A stretch of 64,000 nt of DNA. Origin: Lithospermum erythrorhizon (lineage: Eukaryota > Streptophyta > Magnoliopsida > Boraginales > Boraginaceae). The notes beneath the pieces were generated by a model. That model worked only from the letters and a program-made list of their open reading frames with translations. It had not been told where the DNA came from and searched no databases. Position 1 is the stretch's first letter; each line of letters begins with the position of its first letter. Location: NCBI GenBank assembly GCA_019722365.1, contig JADFUC010001197.1, positions 1 through 64,000 on the forward strand. The letters are read 5' to 3'. Made by a program: the position numbers and the translations under genes. Of the stretch, positions 13,061 through 25,319 are shown in pieces.

Positions 13061-14594
13061 CAAATTGAGCATGCTAAGGGGAAGAAATGTAAAACATAAG
13101 CGGCTCCCACGAACATAAGATTCCCAATGTTTTCTTATGAACAAAACATCCGTGGGCCGATATAAGCAATGAAAGCGCAGAGAAATATGGCATGGCGTAG
13201 ATAGATAATAAAACGCAACCACGAGCTAACATATAAAAAACATCCAGCAGTGTGCATAAAGAGAACTAAACACTAAAAGCAAACTCCAACAAAGCATAAA
13301 ATTACAAGCTTATTCTCCCCCACTTTGAGATCGTCACAAAGGAGTATAAAAGTACAAGTCTAAACAAGTCATAAATAAGCATAAACAAGGCAATTGGTCG
13401 AAGCCGTCATAGTCCCACTTCAATTGATCTTCGGACCTCGACAGCTTGTCAAAGGAATCCCATACCATCCAGCGTCCCTGCATGCATCGTCAAGGATGTA
13501 GTCTTGATCCCAATCGGAGAGCACCGTGTGTACTCGGACCCTTGGCGCGATCACATGTCGCCACTTTCGGTCTCACCGTCATAAGTAATAAAATACTTTT
13601 TGGCAGACTTTGACTTTTCGTTAAATCGCCAAAACAAGAGAGAGGAATTTGCATTCCTTTCACATAATCTTTAAGCTTCTTGTTTTTCTTTGATGATAAT
13701 CCCACTTGATTCTCCTCGATGACTTGTTGCCTTCTACTTATTCGCATTTTAGTACTTTACCTCGTGGTCTTGAAATGTTTTACTCATAAGCTAAGAGGGC
13801 ACCATTTGCCGCTACGTCGTCGTAAATACCACTGCATTAAATGCGTCATAAATGCCGTCATCCTCGAAGTCACCAAATCGTCATCGTCCCTAAATCATCC
13901 GAAAACACCGGATCCTCGAAATTAAATACACCTCCACCGAACCATTTTCACTCCATGCAAGTGTTTGGATGACGCGCTTCCTCTTGGCGGTTCGCGATCT
14001 TAGGCTTGCAGCTTCCACAGAAGTCGATTATTGTGATATCGCGATAGTGCGAGTCGAGGAAGTAGTCCTTAGTGATTACGTCGCGTTCCCCCAATTCTTG
14101 GCGTACCTTGGAAACACCACATCCTCGCTCCCCGAGATTCCGTGAGTAGTATTGTGATAAGCATCCAGTAAGGAAGGGTTGTCGCCGCCCATTATTACTA
14201 TCGAATCTGCGTATGAAGGCAATGAAGAGTGGTAGATTTATCAGTTAGCGTATAAGGAGGTATGTAAAAGTCGGGGAGTTCGCTGACCGACTCGGATTCA
14301 CATCCTCTCACGAGGAACCGGGGAACCGGCGAACTTGACCGCAGGTGTTCGCGAGCCCTCAAACTCACCCGTATACAAGTGCAGCACGGAGACTGTCAAC
14401 CGCCCCACTGGCACCACATAACCGTTTCTAAACCCTCGGCCGTTATTCAGCTTGACGAGTGGCATCTTCGCCGACTCGATACCGGAGGCAGCGTATCAGC
14501 GTAACTTGCAAATCCATTTCCGGACAACCGAAATCATCTCTAAATTTTCAACTTATACTCGTAAGATCTACCTTTGAACTCGACTTAATGTTAA
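13061..14594 (-). mobile_element. Partial copia interior between two LTR copies
   Basis: About 1.5 kb separates the central LTR from the second LTR copy. A second CTCCCCCAC block near 13316 resembles the 3' non-coding part of such elements. No pol motif was found. The 13490-14560 part is more GC-rich and I cannot assign it; it may be an env-like or downstream region, or a separate insertion. Confidence 0.4.
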
Positions 14595-15426
14595 TTATTT
14601 ACTACTAGAAGTGTGAGAAGGAATGAATTGTCGCTTATTGGAAAGCTACCGATAAAGATTATGAAGTATTAAATGTGAGAGTTATGACTTTTTCCTTTTG
14701 CTTTTCAAAGAATTAAATGCTCAGGAATTAGGGTTCAAATATTTGTAAAAGTTATTTAGGTTTTTGAAAAAGAGGGGCTTATATAGTGCACAAATTTTGG
14801 TGAAGAGTGGCCGGCGTCGTGACCCGTGAGGCAGGGGGGTACCGATGAGCCTGGACCCGAGCGGCGGCTATAAGCCCCATTTACGTGGCCAGACATATCG
14901 AGAGGTCGAGTGCCGTCGTGGACCACTATGTCGAGACCGAGGGTCTCGAGGGGGGCCACCGTCATCGTGACGAGACCTGCCGAAGGGTGTCTCGATAGTT
15001 CGTAATTAATCGATTCGAAATAGCGATCGTTTGGTAATTCTCGAAGCGAAATACCCAGCGATCATTTTGTCACGAGACTTGCTTATGAATCAACCAATCT
15101 ATACTTAAGATTTGAAACTTCACGGACCTTCGTTTTTGAAAGCAGCGATTAATTAAGTTTAAATGGCAAGAAATGCATACTGCAAATTTAAAAGCGACAA
15201 AATACTTAAAGAGTTTCACTAGCGCTTATAAAAGAAGAACAGGCTCATGAAAGGCTTGGCGTTTGTTTGACTACGTGATAGCCTCGAACTTCCCGATCCC
15301 GACAATTTTAGCACTTGAACTTATTTAGGAATAAACACGAATACATGTTAAGCTCAGCAGGATTGGATTAGATTAAATGAATTTGTTATCTTTAAAAAAT
15401 AGAGTTTGAATGGAATCATTTATTCA
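14595..15426 (-). mobile_element. Second copia LTR copy (truncated, about 0.83 kb)
   Basis: Homologous to about 12225-13035 along its whole length. The part matching 11731-12225 is missing, so it is truncated on the low side. It ends at TTATTCA without a neighbouring polypurine tract, as expected for the outer edge of a 5' LTR of a minus-strand element. Confidence 0.65.
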
Positions 15427-15462
15427 ATGAAGTGGGCCGGGCGAGAAAAGTTTCCCTCTTAC

Positions 15463-15666
15463 ATCATTTTTGGGATGACTTTTGCCATCGAGTCCTCTGA
15501 CTTTGAGACTTCATATCTTCTTAGATACTTGTCAGGTTCACGTGATCTTGATGTTAATACATGGGAGAAATTTCTACGTATGTAGTTTCTAATGATCCAT
15601 GCATTTGCCCGCAAATCTGTAGATAGCTATCCCAAAATATTACTTAATTGAATCGGTGGGGAGTTC
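15463..15666. repeat. Fragment of the LTR also seen at 41903-42094
   Basis: Shared blocks in the same order and orientation include ATCATTTT..GGGA, GAGTCCTC, TCACGTGATCTTG, GTATGTAGTTTCTAAT and TTGAATCGGTGGGG. It is probably a truncated solo LTR of the element that left the LTR at 41.6-42.1 kb. Confidence 0.65.
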
Positions 15667-16505
15667 GGATGAGTATTTTCGTATTACATCGTTGCCACTG
15701 CTCTTCCAAAATTCATTCTCTATTGATTTTGGAGGATTATTTCAAATAGCAGTATATTAGGAGGAACTTCGAGATTTTGATCTTTGAGGAGCCGGAGGTA
15801 GTATGTCATTCTTTGAAATGAGGCATCGAGTTGGGAGCATGAGGCTACGTTACATGAAGTAGAGATTCGCGGCTGTCGATTGTGTCGAATCTTTTAGAGG
15901 CACTTTTCGCCATATAATCGAGATCGCCCCAATAAGGCGTGTAGTTGCTAGCGTTGAGATTGTCTTACATTGAGTTATTACTTGCGTATGCTGACATCGG
16001 TTAAAACTTTTTCGTTAGGCGAGAAAGTATTGAGGAAATGTCTTCGGCGGGTGTGTGTTAAAGCTGGCGGAGATGCAAATAGGATGTGAAGAATCCGTTG
16101 AGCGACGAAGTCCTCGAAAGATGGAGAGAATCCGCATGCGAGTAAGTTATCCTTTATGTCAGGTCACAGAGAGGATTATCACTTTATTAGAAAATTTTAT
16201 CGAGGAAGATGGAAGAATTAAGGCACATGGAGTGTACCAAGAAGTATAGCGGGCTGAAATAGAATTTTTCGAGCTTGAAGCGGTCGGAGGAGGCGAGTGA
16301 AGAGGGGGCGGATGTTGTAGCTATCGGAATTTCTATTTGTAGGGCGGATCGCGCTGCGACTAGATACCGGTGCTCAACTTTATTAGTTGTTGTTGCTTGT
16401 TCGTATGATCCTCCCCGCTTGTTGCCCGTTCGAGTGTTTTCCTCTTTTTAAAGGCAATGGTCTTGGCGAGTTCAAGGAAAAGGGAGTTGGGATTTTATAA
16501 TTCTC
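15667..16505. other. Unassigned, probably transposon-derived
   Basis: No gene seen. A short plus-strand frame at 16055-16249 is rich in Glu, Arg and Ile, like the coiled-coil part of the antisense ORF at 34 kb, but similarity is too weak to assign. It may continue the fragment at 15463. Confidence 0.3.
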
Positions 16506-17265
16506 GCTTTATTCGTCTCGCGGTCTTATCATTGCATTTATTTTTTTTATTCTGCGGTATTGATTTTGGTAAGTTAGGAATATATATATTTTCGAGGAGA
16601 AAAGCTTTGCTTGGAGAGTTTTACGAGTATGAAGGCTATATGGTAATAATTTAGAATATTACAGCATAAAGATTGAGATTTGTATATATGGAAAGTATTG
16701 TTTATGGAAGATATTTCCATATATGTTTATGTTCTGCTTACATATAAAGAGTTCTTTCTGAATCTGAATTATGCGCTTGACTCAATGCATTAATAATTTT
16801 ACGTGTTTAAGAGAGAGCTAAAAAGATTTGAGAGATTATATTTTTTGTAAGTTGAATGTGTTAGAATAATTCTCTAAACTTAGCTTGAATATGCGATTGC
16901 CCATATTTCACGTTATACTTGATCGTTAGAGACATTTTCATTGTAAACCTTTGGTTGTGAGGGATCGAAGTCAGGGGGAGTCTAGAATCGTTTACTAGTT
17001 TGGAGTCGAATAGGGCGTTCGAGGAAGATAAGTTCTTATTTGTAATATCTCAATATTATAGTAAAATCCTTGACTGAATATTTGCCCGCAGACTTTGGGT
17101 GCTATATTGGCACCGAGGCGGGTTACATCTTTGTGTCTTTTCAATTTTACGCACTATTTATTTTACATTTCTTTATGCATCGATTTGTGTTGTCAATCCG
17201 ATTGTTATTAGCAGTTGGTCTAACGATGCGTTCAGTAATACATTTACTTGTGATTCTGAACTTTC
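16506..17265 (+). mobile_element. 5' LTR of a small copia-type (TR-GAG-like) element
   Basis: Homologous to 19252-19994: both copies carry ATATGGAAAGTATTG, GTTGAATGTGTTAGAATAAT, TTTACTAGTTTGGAGT and TTGTCAATCCGA. The end at 17265 is set by the primer binding site that follows; the start is estimated by alignment because its first 40 bases are poorly preserved. A TATA-like CATATAAAG lies at 16741-16749. Confidence 0.75.
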
Positions 17266-17268
17266 GAT

Positions 17269-17285
17269 TGTAGTATCGAGTGGGC
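17269..17285 (+). other. Primer binding site of the small copia-type element
   Basis: TGTAGTATCGAGTGGGC matches the usual TGGTATCAGAGCGGGC three bases after the LTR end, again with the A of CAG missing. This implies priming by initiator Met-tRNA and plus orientation. Confidence 0.7.
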
Positions 17286-17339
17286 GCTCGACGCTACGAG
17301 TGAGATCCTTGTAATACGTGTGTGTGAGATGAAAGAAGT

Positions 17340-19130
17340 TCAATAAGCGAATCTTTATTCTCGATGGTTCAAATTGTACTTATTGGAAAGAGTATGATGG
17401 TTGCTTACTTGAATCTATGGATATTAAAACATGGAAATACATTTTTGTATGGATGGACCTGCTTGACCTTGACTTTGTGATGACACCATGATTGAGAAGC
17501 CTAAATTGGAATGGACTGTAAAGGAACGTGAAGCCTCAATGAAAAATTTGAAGGCCTTGGATGCAATTCGAAGTTGTGTGAACATAAATGTTTGATATCT
17601 TGATGCGAACTTTGTGCAGGGTGCGAAGAAGCTTGGAAAACTCTCGCTTGTGTATTTGAAGAGACTACATGAGGATTCGTGTGTGTCGTCTCCAACTTCT
17701 CACCACCAAATTTGAGAATCTAAGGATCGAGGAAGAGGAAACCATGGTGAGTTTGCATTGCTCGAACTTAAGAAGATATCGATAGATTCTATGACACTTG
17801 GAGAGAAGCGATCTTTGAAGAAAGATTGTCGAGAAAGATTCTCGGACTCTCTTTGATAGATTGGAGCTCGAAGTGGTTTATTAGAAGAGGCGAATGACAT
17901 CTCGATTGAAGGTAGATGAGCTATTTGGTTCTGCTTATCACGTTTGAAGTAATACATTGATGATCGAAGGTGCAAAAGACTAAGAAATCTAGCAGCTTAT
18001 TTGTCGAAGCCAGGATGTCGTGTGATCCCATCCCAAAAGTCGGTACCTACTAGACACAAATGTTGAAAAAAGGATGGATCAACAAACTACAGAGATCCAG
18101 TGTAAATTATGTGAAGGTTATGCTCATAATTAGATTCAATGTCCATCTTTTTCACAAAAAAAGTGTAATATTATCTTAAAAGCAGAGTGAGAGAAGGGGA
18201 GGCAAGAAACTAAATGACGGTGTGGGGAAGATTGTTGCATTCTGACCAAAGCCACTGAATCTAAGCTGTTTGATTGAAGAAGAAGAGTGAGGGATAGTGA
18301 TGAGGAAGAGATGTGCGCACATGAAGAGATTGTGGGGATATAGAAAAGTTGCTCGCCCGTTGCCTTAACAAGTTGGCCGGAGCTTATACATGAAGCAAGA
18401 AAAGGGAAGAAAATCGCCTTTCGCTTCCTTGAGAATAATGAGATGTTAATTATCGACTACAGGTTAAATGAGGAAGGTTGAGGGATTGAATCTTTGGGTA
18501 GAAGTCATGAAATGCATCCATAACCGGTGCAGTACATCCTAAAGCTGGATGAAGTGCTTTCTCAAATTGATCTCAAATAACCATACAGTGTGGGATATGT
18601 TCTTTGGAGAATGTTCTAAAAGAATCAAAGTTTGTTCCAAGCTGCCAAAGAAGTTAAAAAGAATCTCGTATTATACATTGTTGCCCGGCTTGTTGGTCGA
18701 CAATCGTTCATCTTCAATGCATTACGAGAACAAAAAGGAAGAAAGGAAGCTGGGTATGTCATCAGCATGAAAGAAAGGTCACATAAGACCACTCACTGCA
18801 GTATCCATGGAAGGGAACGTTAAATGACATGATCCAGTTCCTCGTATTCAAAATTCTAAAATTGTTCATCATAAGGAATGGAGGTCAAAGGGTAAGAGAT
18901 TAAATTAGCCGTGACCTGAGAGATAGAAAATCAAGAGCGATTATCGAGTAATTCTTGTGTTATTCTTAATAAATAAAGTGTGGAAAGGTCGAGAGGGATC
19001 TTTGTGGAAAGGAAAAAGGAAGCCAATGTTATCTACGTCCAGAATGTACATGCTAGAGTAGTGAACTTGACATGTGTAGACGATGAGTGGTAGGAGGTTT
19101 CTCTTAGTGTTAATCGCTCGTGTGAGGACC
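17340..19130 (+). pseudogene. gag-like gene of the small copia-type element
   Basis: Broken reading frame with copia gag features. The start resembles the UBN2/copia gag N-terminus: near 17357 one reads LDGSNCTYWKEYDG, then LLESMDIKTWKY. A zinc knuckle CX2CX4HX4C (CKLCEGYAH, then C after four positions, one of them a stop) lies at 18101-18142. The downstream part is rich in Lys and Glu. No protease, integrase or RT motif was found in the 2-kb interior. Gag binds and packages RNA; an element with gag only would need pol supplied in trans. Several stops and frameshifts make it non-functional as written. Confidence 0.65.
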
Positions 19131-19237
19131 ATGAATTGAAAAATTCATCTTTTGTAAATAAGGTGGATTGATTTTTTGAGGCAAAAGGGGATAGATGTGA
19201 TTAAGGGGAGTATGTGCTTTACCGATAAAAATATCGA

Positions 19238-19251
19238 CCAAAGGGAGAGTT
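19238..19251 (+). other. Polypurine tract of the small copia-type element
   Basis: CAAAGGGAGAGTT directly precedes TGTTAG, the start of the 3' LTR. The purine run ends one or two bases before the LTR, as expected. Confidence 0.7.
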
Positions 19252-19994
19252 TGTTAGTGTTTTGGTATTGGCTAGCTATTTTTGTTATTATTGATTTTGA
19301 TAAGTTCTGAAATATATATTTTTAGGATTTTGCTTGGAGTATTTATCAAGTATGAAGATTATATGGTAATAACTTGGAGTATTCCCCAAACGCAGAAGAG
19401 ATTGAATTTGCATATATGGAAAGTATTGTTTATGGAAGATATTTCCATATATGTTTGGTGTTCCTACTCCTATATAAAGTTGCTGCGTATAGAATTATGC
19501 ACCACTCATGCATAATAATTTTACACATGTTTAAGAGAGGAAATTTAAAGTTTTTGAGATTATATTTTTTTGTAGGTTGAATGTGTTAGAATAATTACCA
19601 AACTTCCTAGCTGAATACGATTACTTATGACAACTTCACGTTATAACAATCATTGAGACCTTTTTCATTGTAAACAGAGTTGTGAGGGATAGAGAAGTCG
19701 GGGAGCCTAGACTTGTTTACTAGTTTGGAGTAGAATGAGGCGTTCGAGGAAGATAAATCTTTTTATTTGTAATATCTGATACTCATGGTAAAATAATGGA
19801 GGAAATTGCCGCCTTGAACTGGAGTCTTCACGTTGACACTGGATTAAAATGCTTTGTGTCTTTTACCCAATTTATGCGGCTTTATTTATTTACATTTTCT
19901 TTATGCAGCCAGGATTTATGTTGTCAATCCGAATGTTATTGTGATTGATCAACAATGCGTTACAGCAGAATCTATTTAATTTTGAAACTTTTCA
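19252..19994 (+). mobile_element. 3' LTR of the small copia-type element (743 bp)
   Basis: Starts TGTTAG after the polypurine tract and ends TTTTCA. It is the better preserved of the two LTRs. It contains a TATA box TATATAAAG at 19471-19479 and upstream of it the inverted repeat ATATGGAAA...TTTCCATAT, kept in both LTRs. No target-site duplication could be confirmed because the outer 5' edge is unclear. Confidence 0.75.
19416..19450. promoter_or_regulatory. Inverted repeat upstream of the LTR TATA box
   Basis: ATATGGAAA and TTTCCATAT are perfect 9-base complements about 18 bases apart. The same pair is kept in the 5' LTR near 16687-16723. The place, just upstream of TATATAAAG, fits the U3 promoter region; a regulatory role is inference. 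Confidence 0.4.
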
Positions 19995-20600
19995 TAAATT
20001 ATTTAAATGACTCTAAATATTGGCACTAACCTGGTCATCAAAGCTCTTTTGAATATAAAACTCCAGCCATATAAAAATTTATTCGACTCTTTCTTTTGCT
20101 ATAGATACCCGTTGGAAGTTCACTTTGACAACCTCGCCAAGATTACATCCAATTATCATCCTTGCCCTAGGTACTTATTTGAGTTTCACGAATATGGAAT
20201 CTGATACCACCAGTAATCATTATAGCCACTTGAAATGGAGATGACAACAACCCGAGAAAGTGGAGCATTAGAATGTAATGTCGGCTGCGAGAAGTTTGGA
20301 CAGCGTATACTCTTACCAGATTTCTGGTTTTATCCGGGCATAGCAATGAGCCGAGATGGTACGCAATGCCAAAGGAGGTATTTGAGTTGAAAGGGTGAGA
20401 ATAGTTTCCTGACTTTCCTCGAATGAGGATGAATTAAAAGGCTGCCCTAGTAAGCAAACCGCCCAGCCGTGACCAGCGAGGTACCGCTCTTGCTTGATTT
20501 CCGGGCGCCTTTGCGAAAGCCCGGACCTCGTAGAACTCATATCTTACGATCCAAAATCTGCGAATGGCATGAAGCTGTATATTACGTATGTTCTTCTAGT
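19995..20600. other. Intergenic, nothing assigned
   Basis: No coding or transposon motif recognised. The sequence from 20220 to 20600 is of mixed composition and may be a fragment of an unknown repeat. Confidence 0.3.
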
Positions 20601-20679
20601 ATTCGACCATCCATTCTGCGAGAATGTTCGCGCCCGAATGTACACCAAACCGATCGTTACACTTATGGTAGAAATTTCA

Positions 20680-21505
20680 CAAATGAAGCACCCAGCTCGG
20701 TCGGTTCGGAGTATTTATTTCGAAATAAGTTCGGTTCGATGTTAAATTTCGGAGGTTCAACGTAGAAAGCGAAACGCTTAAAAATGTGTTATTCGAGCAG
20801 GAGCGAGCGGTTCGAAAAGCTACGACTCGGTTCTATGTTGTGGACTTGTGGTCCATATAATTATTATGGATTGCTGGTCCATTATGCCCCGGCTCCCGCC
20901 TTTCATGCTAAGCTATAAAATACATTGGCGCCCGAGCCCGGCCTCCGTTTTTAATTTGCCTTATGGATCACGAGTTCATAATTTATCTCGATCCTCACCA
21001 GACCTCAATCCCCTGACATGAATCCCGCTCCAGCTTCCACTTTCCTCTCCTCTGCTCATTTTGGTTTCTTCTTTTTTAATTTGCTATTTTTTATTTGCAA
21101 TTTTAATTAGGTTTTTTGAATTTGATATTCTAAATTGTATTTTGTTCAATTAAGTATCAATTAAGTCTTTCAATTAAATATTTGATTGTAATTCAATTTG
21201 AGATTTTAATTAATTGTTCAATTGTTTCAATATGGGATTTTCATTATTATTTTAATTTTGATTTCAACTTTAGCTTCAAATTTTTGCATTGATTCGCTGA
21301 TAAGCCATTGAACGGAACTTTTGAGCCGGTTCGACAAATTGAAACGAACTATGAATTGAAGTTTAAACTTGGCCGACGCCCAAATTTTAAGGATTCGACA
21401 AAATCGAGCAGTGAGGAATGAGCCAAAGGTTCGAATGGCATCGAACCGGAGCTGCGAACTTTCCGATATTCGGTATTATTCGGCACAGTGCCGACCTACT
21501 GGTAG
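20680..21505. mobile_element. Possible small non-autonomous DNA transposon (hAT-like)
   Basis: Both flanks are rich in TTCGGTTCG / CGAACCGAA-type words (20695-20840 and 21325-21480) in opposite orientation, around an AT-rich core of ATTCAA/TTAATT words at 21060-21290. A CAGTG-like end occurs near 21486. This layout is common in small hAT derivatives, but I could not define matching terminal inverted repeats or an 8-bp duplication. Confidence 0.25.
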
Positions 21506-22195
21506 CTCCCTCTGTTTCCTCAGAAGCAGTAACATTTGAGTGGAGTCGATATCGGAATGTACGTAGGGAACAATATAAGTCATGATACAACCACTTGAAG
21601 TAGGCCTTAGCAACCCTAAAGTGCAGCAACTCCAACACACATACGAGAAATAATCAAAGCCCCTATTATCACATTTAGCACCTCCATATTAGAGCAATCA
21701 ACTACATCAGGAATTTATGTCTCAATCGCTCATGTTGTTCATTCAGCGGGTTTAAAGTCCATTTCTATATCAAATATAGGTCATTCTTCAAGGTTAATAA
21801 AAGCTATCGACCCACAACTCCCTCGACTTGTTTTTGTTGAAGGTCGCTAGAGCCTCTATGGGTCATGTCTTCCCCTTACATTGCTTCTTTGAATTTCATC
21901 TCGCATAGGAGGGTACAATATCCATGTGATTTAAATTTACATGATTGAGTATTTTCCTCACAAGAAAATGATAGCATTAGCGATGACTCAGACTTTTTGA
22001 TGTAAAATAAAATCTTCATGGAATCAAGTCGACATGTAATGACATGATTAAACCAAATAATACCCTGGCTACTGCCCAAATCACATAATACTGGTGCATG
22101 CGAAGACCAGCACTTATACTGTATGGACTGGACTGAATTTAGTCTCATATAATCCAAATTGAGTGCATCTCTATATAATGAGCAACTGGCCTATA
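21506..22195. other. Intergenic, apparently low-copy sequence
   Basis: No gene or repeat seen. Composition is ordinary, without the tandem words of the flanking regions. It ends where the GC-rich subterminal words of the CACTA element begin (GAGTCGGG near 22259). Confidence 0.3.
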
Positions 22196-22779
22196 CTTTA
22201 GAATAGCCGTGAAAGGCGGAGCCAAAATTAAAAGTAAAAATCGGTATACGGTCGGTTTGAGTCGGGAGTAAATGGCAGAACTTTGGATCCGGGATTGGAG
22301 GCAGGTATCTTGCGTCGGGTAATTAAAAAATTTTAAAAATATGTAAAATTAAAAAAATAAAATAGAATTCATTTTGCAATTCGAAATGCAGATGTTAGAA
22401 AAATAAAATTGTGAAATTTAAATAGCAGAATAAAATTACAGTTATAGAATTTAATTAATGCATTTAAAATTATAATTTTGAAAACCAAATATAATAAAAA
22501 GTCTACATCGCATCTGTCAATTTCAATCACCCCAAGTTGATCATTACCCCCCTTGCGTTCCATTGTTAGCCAGCATTCCGCTGTTGGCCATTCGTGATTG
22601 TAGCCACACGAAGGCAGGTCAATTTGCCCTTCCCACTTAACCGCCAAAGAAGACAGCATGGCCTCATGCATCGCTACTCCTCTCCACTCGCTTTCGTAGT
22701 TCCGCCTTCCCCCCCCCGCCTCTAAGATTCAGCGGCCGCTAGTCCCCAAAAAAAACTCACAAAAACCCCCCCGCCTCGC

Positions 22780-24060
22780 CTGATTGATTAAGGTAATTTA
22801 ATTATGTTTAATTTTAATTTATTATTTGTAATATTTGATTATGTTTAATTTTCGTTATTATTTGAATATGTTTGATTATTTGATTATATTCGAATTTTAT
22901 TATTTGATTATAGTAAGTTGAATAATTTCATATGTTAAATAGTTAAATTCATATGTTAAATAGTATAGTTAAAGTTAATTTGTATTTTTAATTTCATATG
23001 TTAAATAATTTGTAAAGTTCATTTCATTAATTGTATAGTTAATTTCATATGTTAAATAGTTAAGTTCATTAGTTAAAGTTGATTTGTATATTTAATTTGT
23101 AAAAGTTCATTAGTTAAGTTCATTAGTTAATAGTTGATTTGTATATTTAATAGTTAAGTTCATTAGTTTAAGTTCACTAATTAGTTTATTTGTATATTTA
23201 ATAGTTAAGTTAATTTGTATATTTAATAGTTAAGTTCACACTAATTAGTTAAGTTGATTTGTATATTTAATAGTTAAGTTAATTCTGAAATAGTTAAATT
23301 GATTTGTATATTTAATAGTTAAAGTTAGCTAATTAGTTGGTTGTATATTTAATAGTTTAGTTCATTAGTTAGGATTCATTAGTTAAAGTTCATTAAGTTC
23401 ATTAGTTAAGAGTTGATTTGTATACTTAATTTGTATAGTTCATTTTAAATTAATATAGTTAATTAGTTAAATTTAATTTGATTAGTTACTTTCATTTTAT
23501 AGTTGAATAGTAAATTTTATTATTTAATTAGTTAATTTCATTTGTATAGTTAATTAGTTAAGAGATTAATTTCATTAGTATAGTTAAATAGTTAATTTCA
23601 TTAGATTAAAGTTAAATTGTTAATTTGATAGCCCAAACTGGATAGTTCTAACTTTAATTGAATAGTTGAATTGTTGAATAAGTTTGAATTCTTGAATTGT
23701 TGAATAGTTAAATAGTTGAATTGTTGTAGATTTGAATTATTTAGCAAGAATAATTAGCCTTATATATTGTGAATAGTTGTTAGTTGTTGGTTGTTTTAGT
23801 TTGTACTTGTTATAGTTTATATATAGTTGTTTAGTTTAATAGTTTGTACTTGTTATAGTTAGGTTATACTTAGTTGTTTACATAGTTTACATAGTTAGAT
23901 TTTGGTTTCTTTAGTTTTTTAGGTGTAAATAGTTACATTTCTTTGTGAATAGTTGTTAGTTGTGAATAGGAGTGTTAATTGTTAGTTTTGAATAGAACTT
24001 TATTGTTGAATTTGTGGGCTGGTTTGAATAAGATTTATAATATTCTAATATTTCTAATTT
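22780..24060. repeat. AT-rich minisatellite, TTTAATAGTTAAGTTCATTAG-type units
   Basis: About 1.3 kb of imperfect, variable-length units built from GTTAATTTGTATATTTAATA and GTTAAGTTCATTAGTTA words, grading into GTTGAATAGTT and GTTGTTAGTTGTGAATAG words after 23640. No coding potential. Confidence 0.8.
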
Positions 24061-25300
24061 GATTATCTGATAGCTTGCGTGGTATGATAATAGGAAAGGA
24101 AGGAGAAGATAGTAAGAAACGATGGGCGAGCCGACCCAAAAGGCGAGACTTCGGTATTCGTATAAGCGGGCTTGATGACTCCCCGTCCCTCCACTGTAAA
24201 GCGAGCAGACTTTTTGATGCCCAACATCCAGTTTAATCGCGAGGCAGCGGCCAATTCATAAATGAGCAAGCAGCATCCGGAATTGATAAACTTCTAGCAG
24301 TCTTTTCTACATTTCCGAGACTAAAGGCAGCGAAACCTACCCGTATCTCAGGCATTGAAATAAAGAATGATAAGCGGCAGAGATCGGGCTAGGAGCAGCT
24401 GGCCCCGAAAACGCCAGCGAAACGCCAGCTATGCAGCGAATAATAAAATCCCTTTCCGAATAGTCCCCAGCCGTAAGATGGAATTAGAGATCATTTCTGA
24501 TTCGTAAGTCCCACTTCTGATTGTCTAAATTAATTGAAATAGTTATTTTTTATTTATGTAGAATAACTTATGACGTTTGGATGCGAGGGAGTCGTCGAGG
24601 TTGGCCACCGTGCGGTCGATCGAGATTAGGGGCGGCGTACGGAGATCGTTCGAGTAAGTCTTTTTTAAAAATAGAGATTGTTTAAAATATTTTGAGTGAA
24701 TTATGAAATTGAGTAGATTTTGTTTTATTTGTTTTTTGAGGAGAGAGATATACGATAAAGAATGGGGCGTATGGCGGGCTCAGCCGATATTCGGCGAGGC
24801 GCGGAGAAGATGGAGAAGCTTAGCGGCGGCCATGAGAGGAAGACTCTGCAGAATGGGGGAGCCGGATGATTATCACGGCGGCCGAGCCCGGCCTTGGTGC
24901 CTCGGCGTCGATTGGGAGGTATCTCCCATTGTGGGCGTCGGCCGAAGCGGCGTCGGATGATCGCCCGAAGACAGGCGAGTCGAGAATAAAGCGTAGGCCG
25001 AGGGGCGTCGGTGGCCGGATGGCGGCGTCCGTTCGGGGAGCAAAGTCATTTGGTCGACCCGGTTGGTTGAGAGGAGGAGTAGAAATAAATATTGGTTTTA
25101 ATTTTTTGTTTTATTTTACTCAATTATTTGTGTTGAATTTCTATGTCGGTATTCACTTATTTGTATTTCACGAGAAGAAGGCTGGGAAGAGGGAGGTTCG
25201 CTTGGCTGGAAGTATCTGATGAAGATATGAACAAGAAGAAGGACAAGGATACCTCGGGGAGGCAGGCGAAGTTCTGACGAGAGTGGGACATGGCATTTGT
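24061..25300 (+). other. GC-richer block between two arrays in CACTA 1
   Basis: Open frames up to 117 codons occur here (24866-25219) but show no recognisable domain and have Gly/Arg/Ala-rich low-complexity composition. It may hold 5' exons or leader of the CACTA transposase gene. Confidence 0.3.
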
Positions 25301-25319
25301 AAGTATATTAGTTTGTTAG

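Noticed and set aside
21486..21510. Left end of CACTA 1 from CCTACTGGTAGC
   Set aside because: Only a partial match to CACTACTGGGA and followed by low-copy-like sequence rather than subterminal repeats.
24866..25219. 117-codon open frame on plus
   Set aside because: Gly/Arg/Ala-rich translation without domain, inside a CACTA element; overlapping frames of similar length exist.
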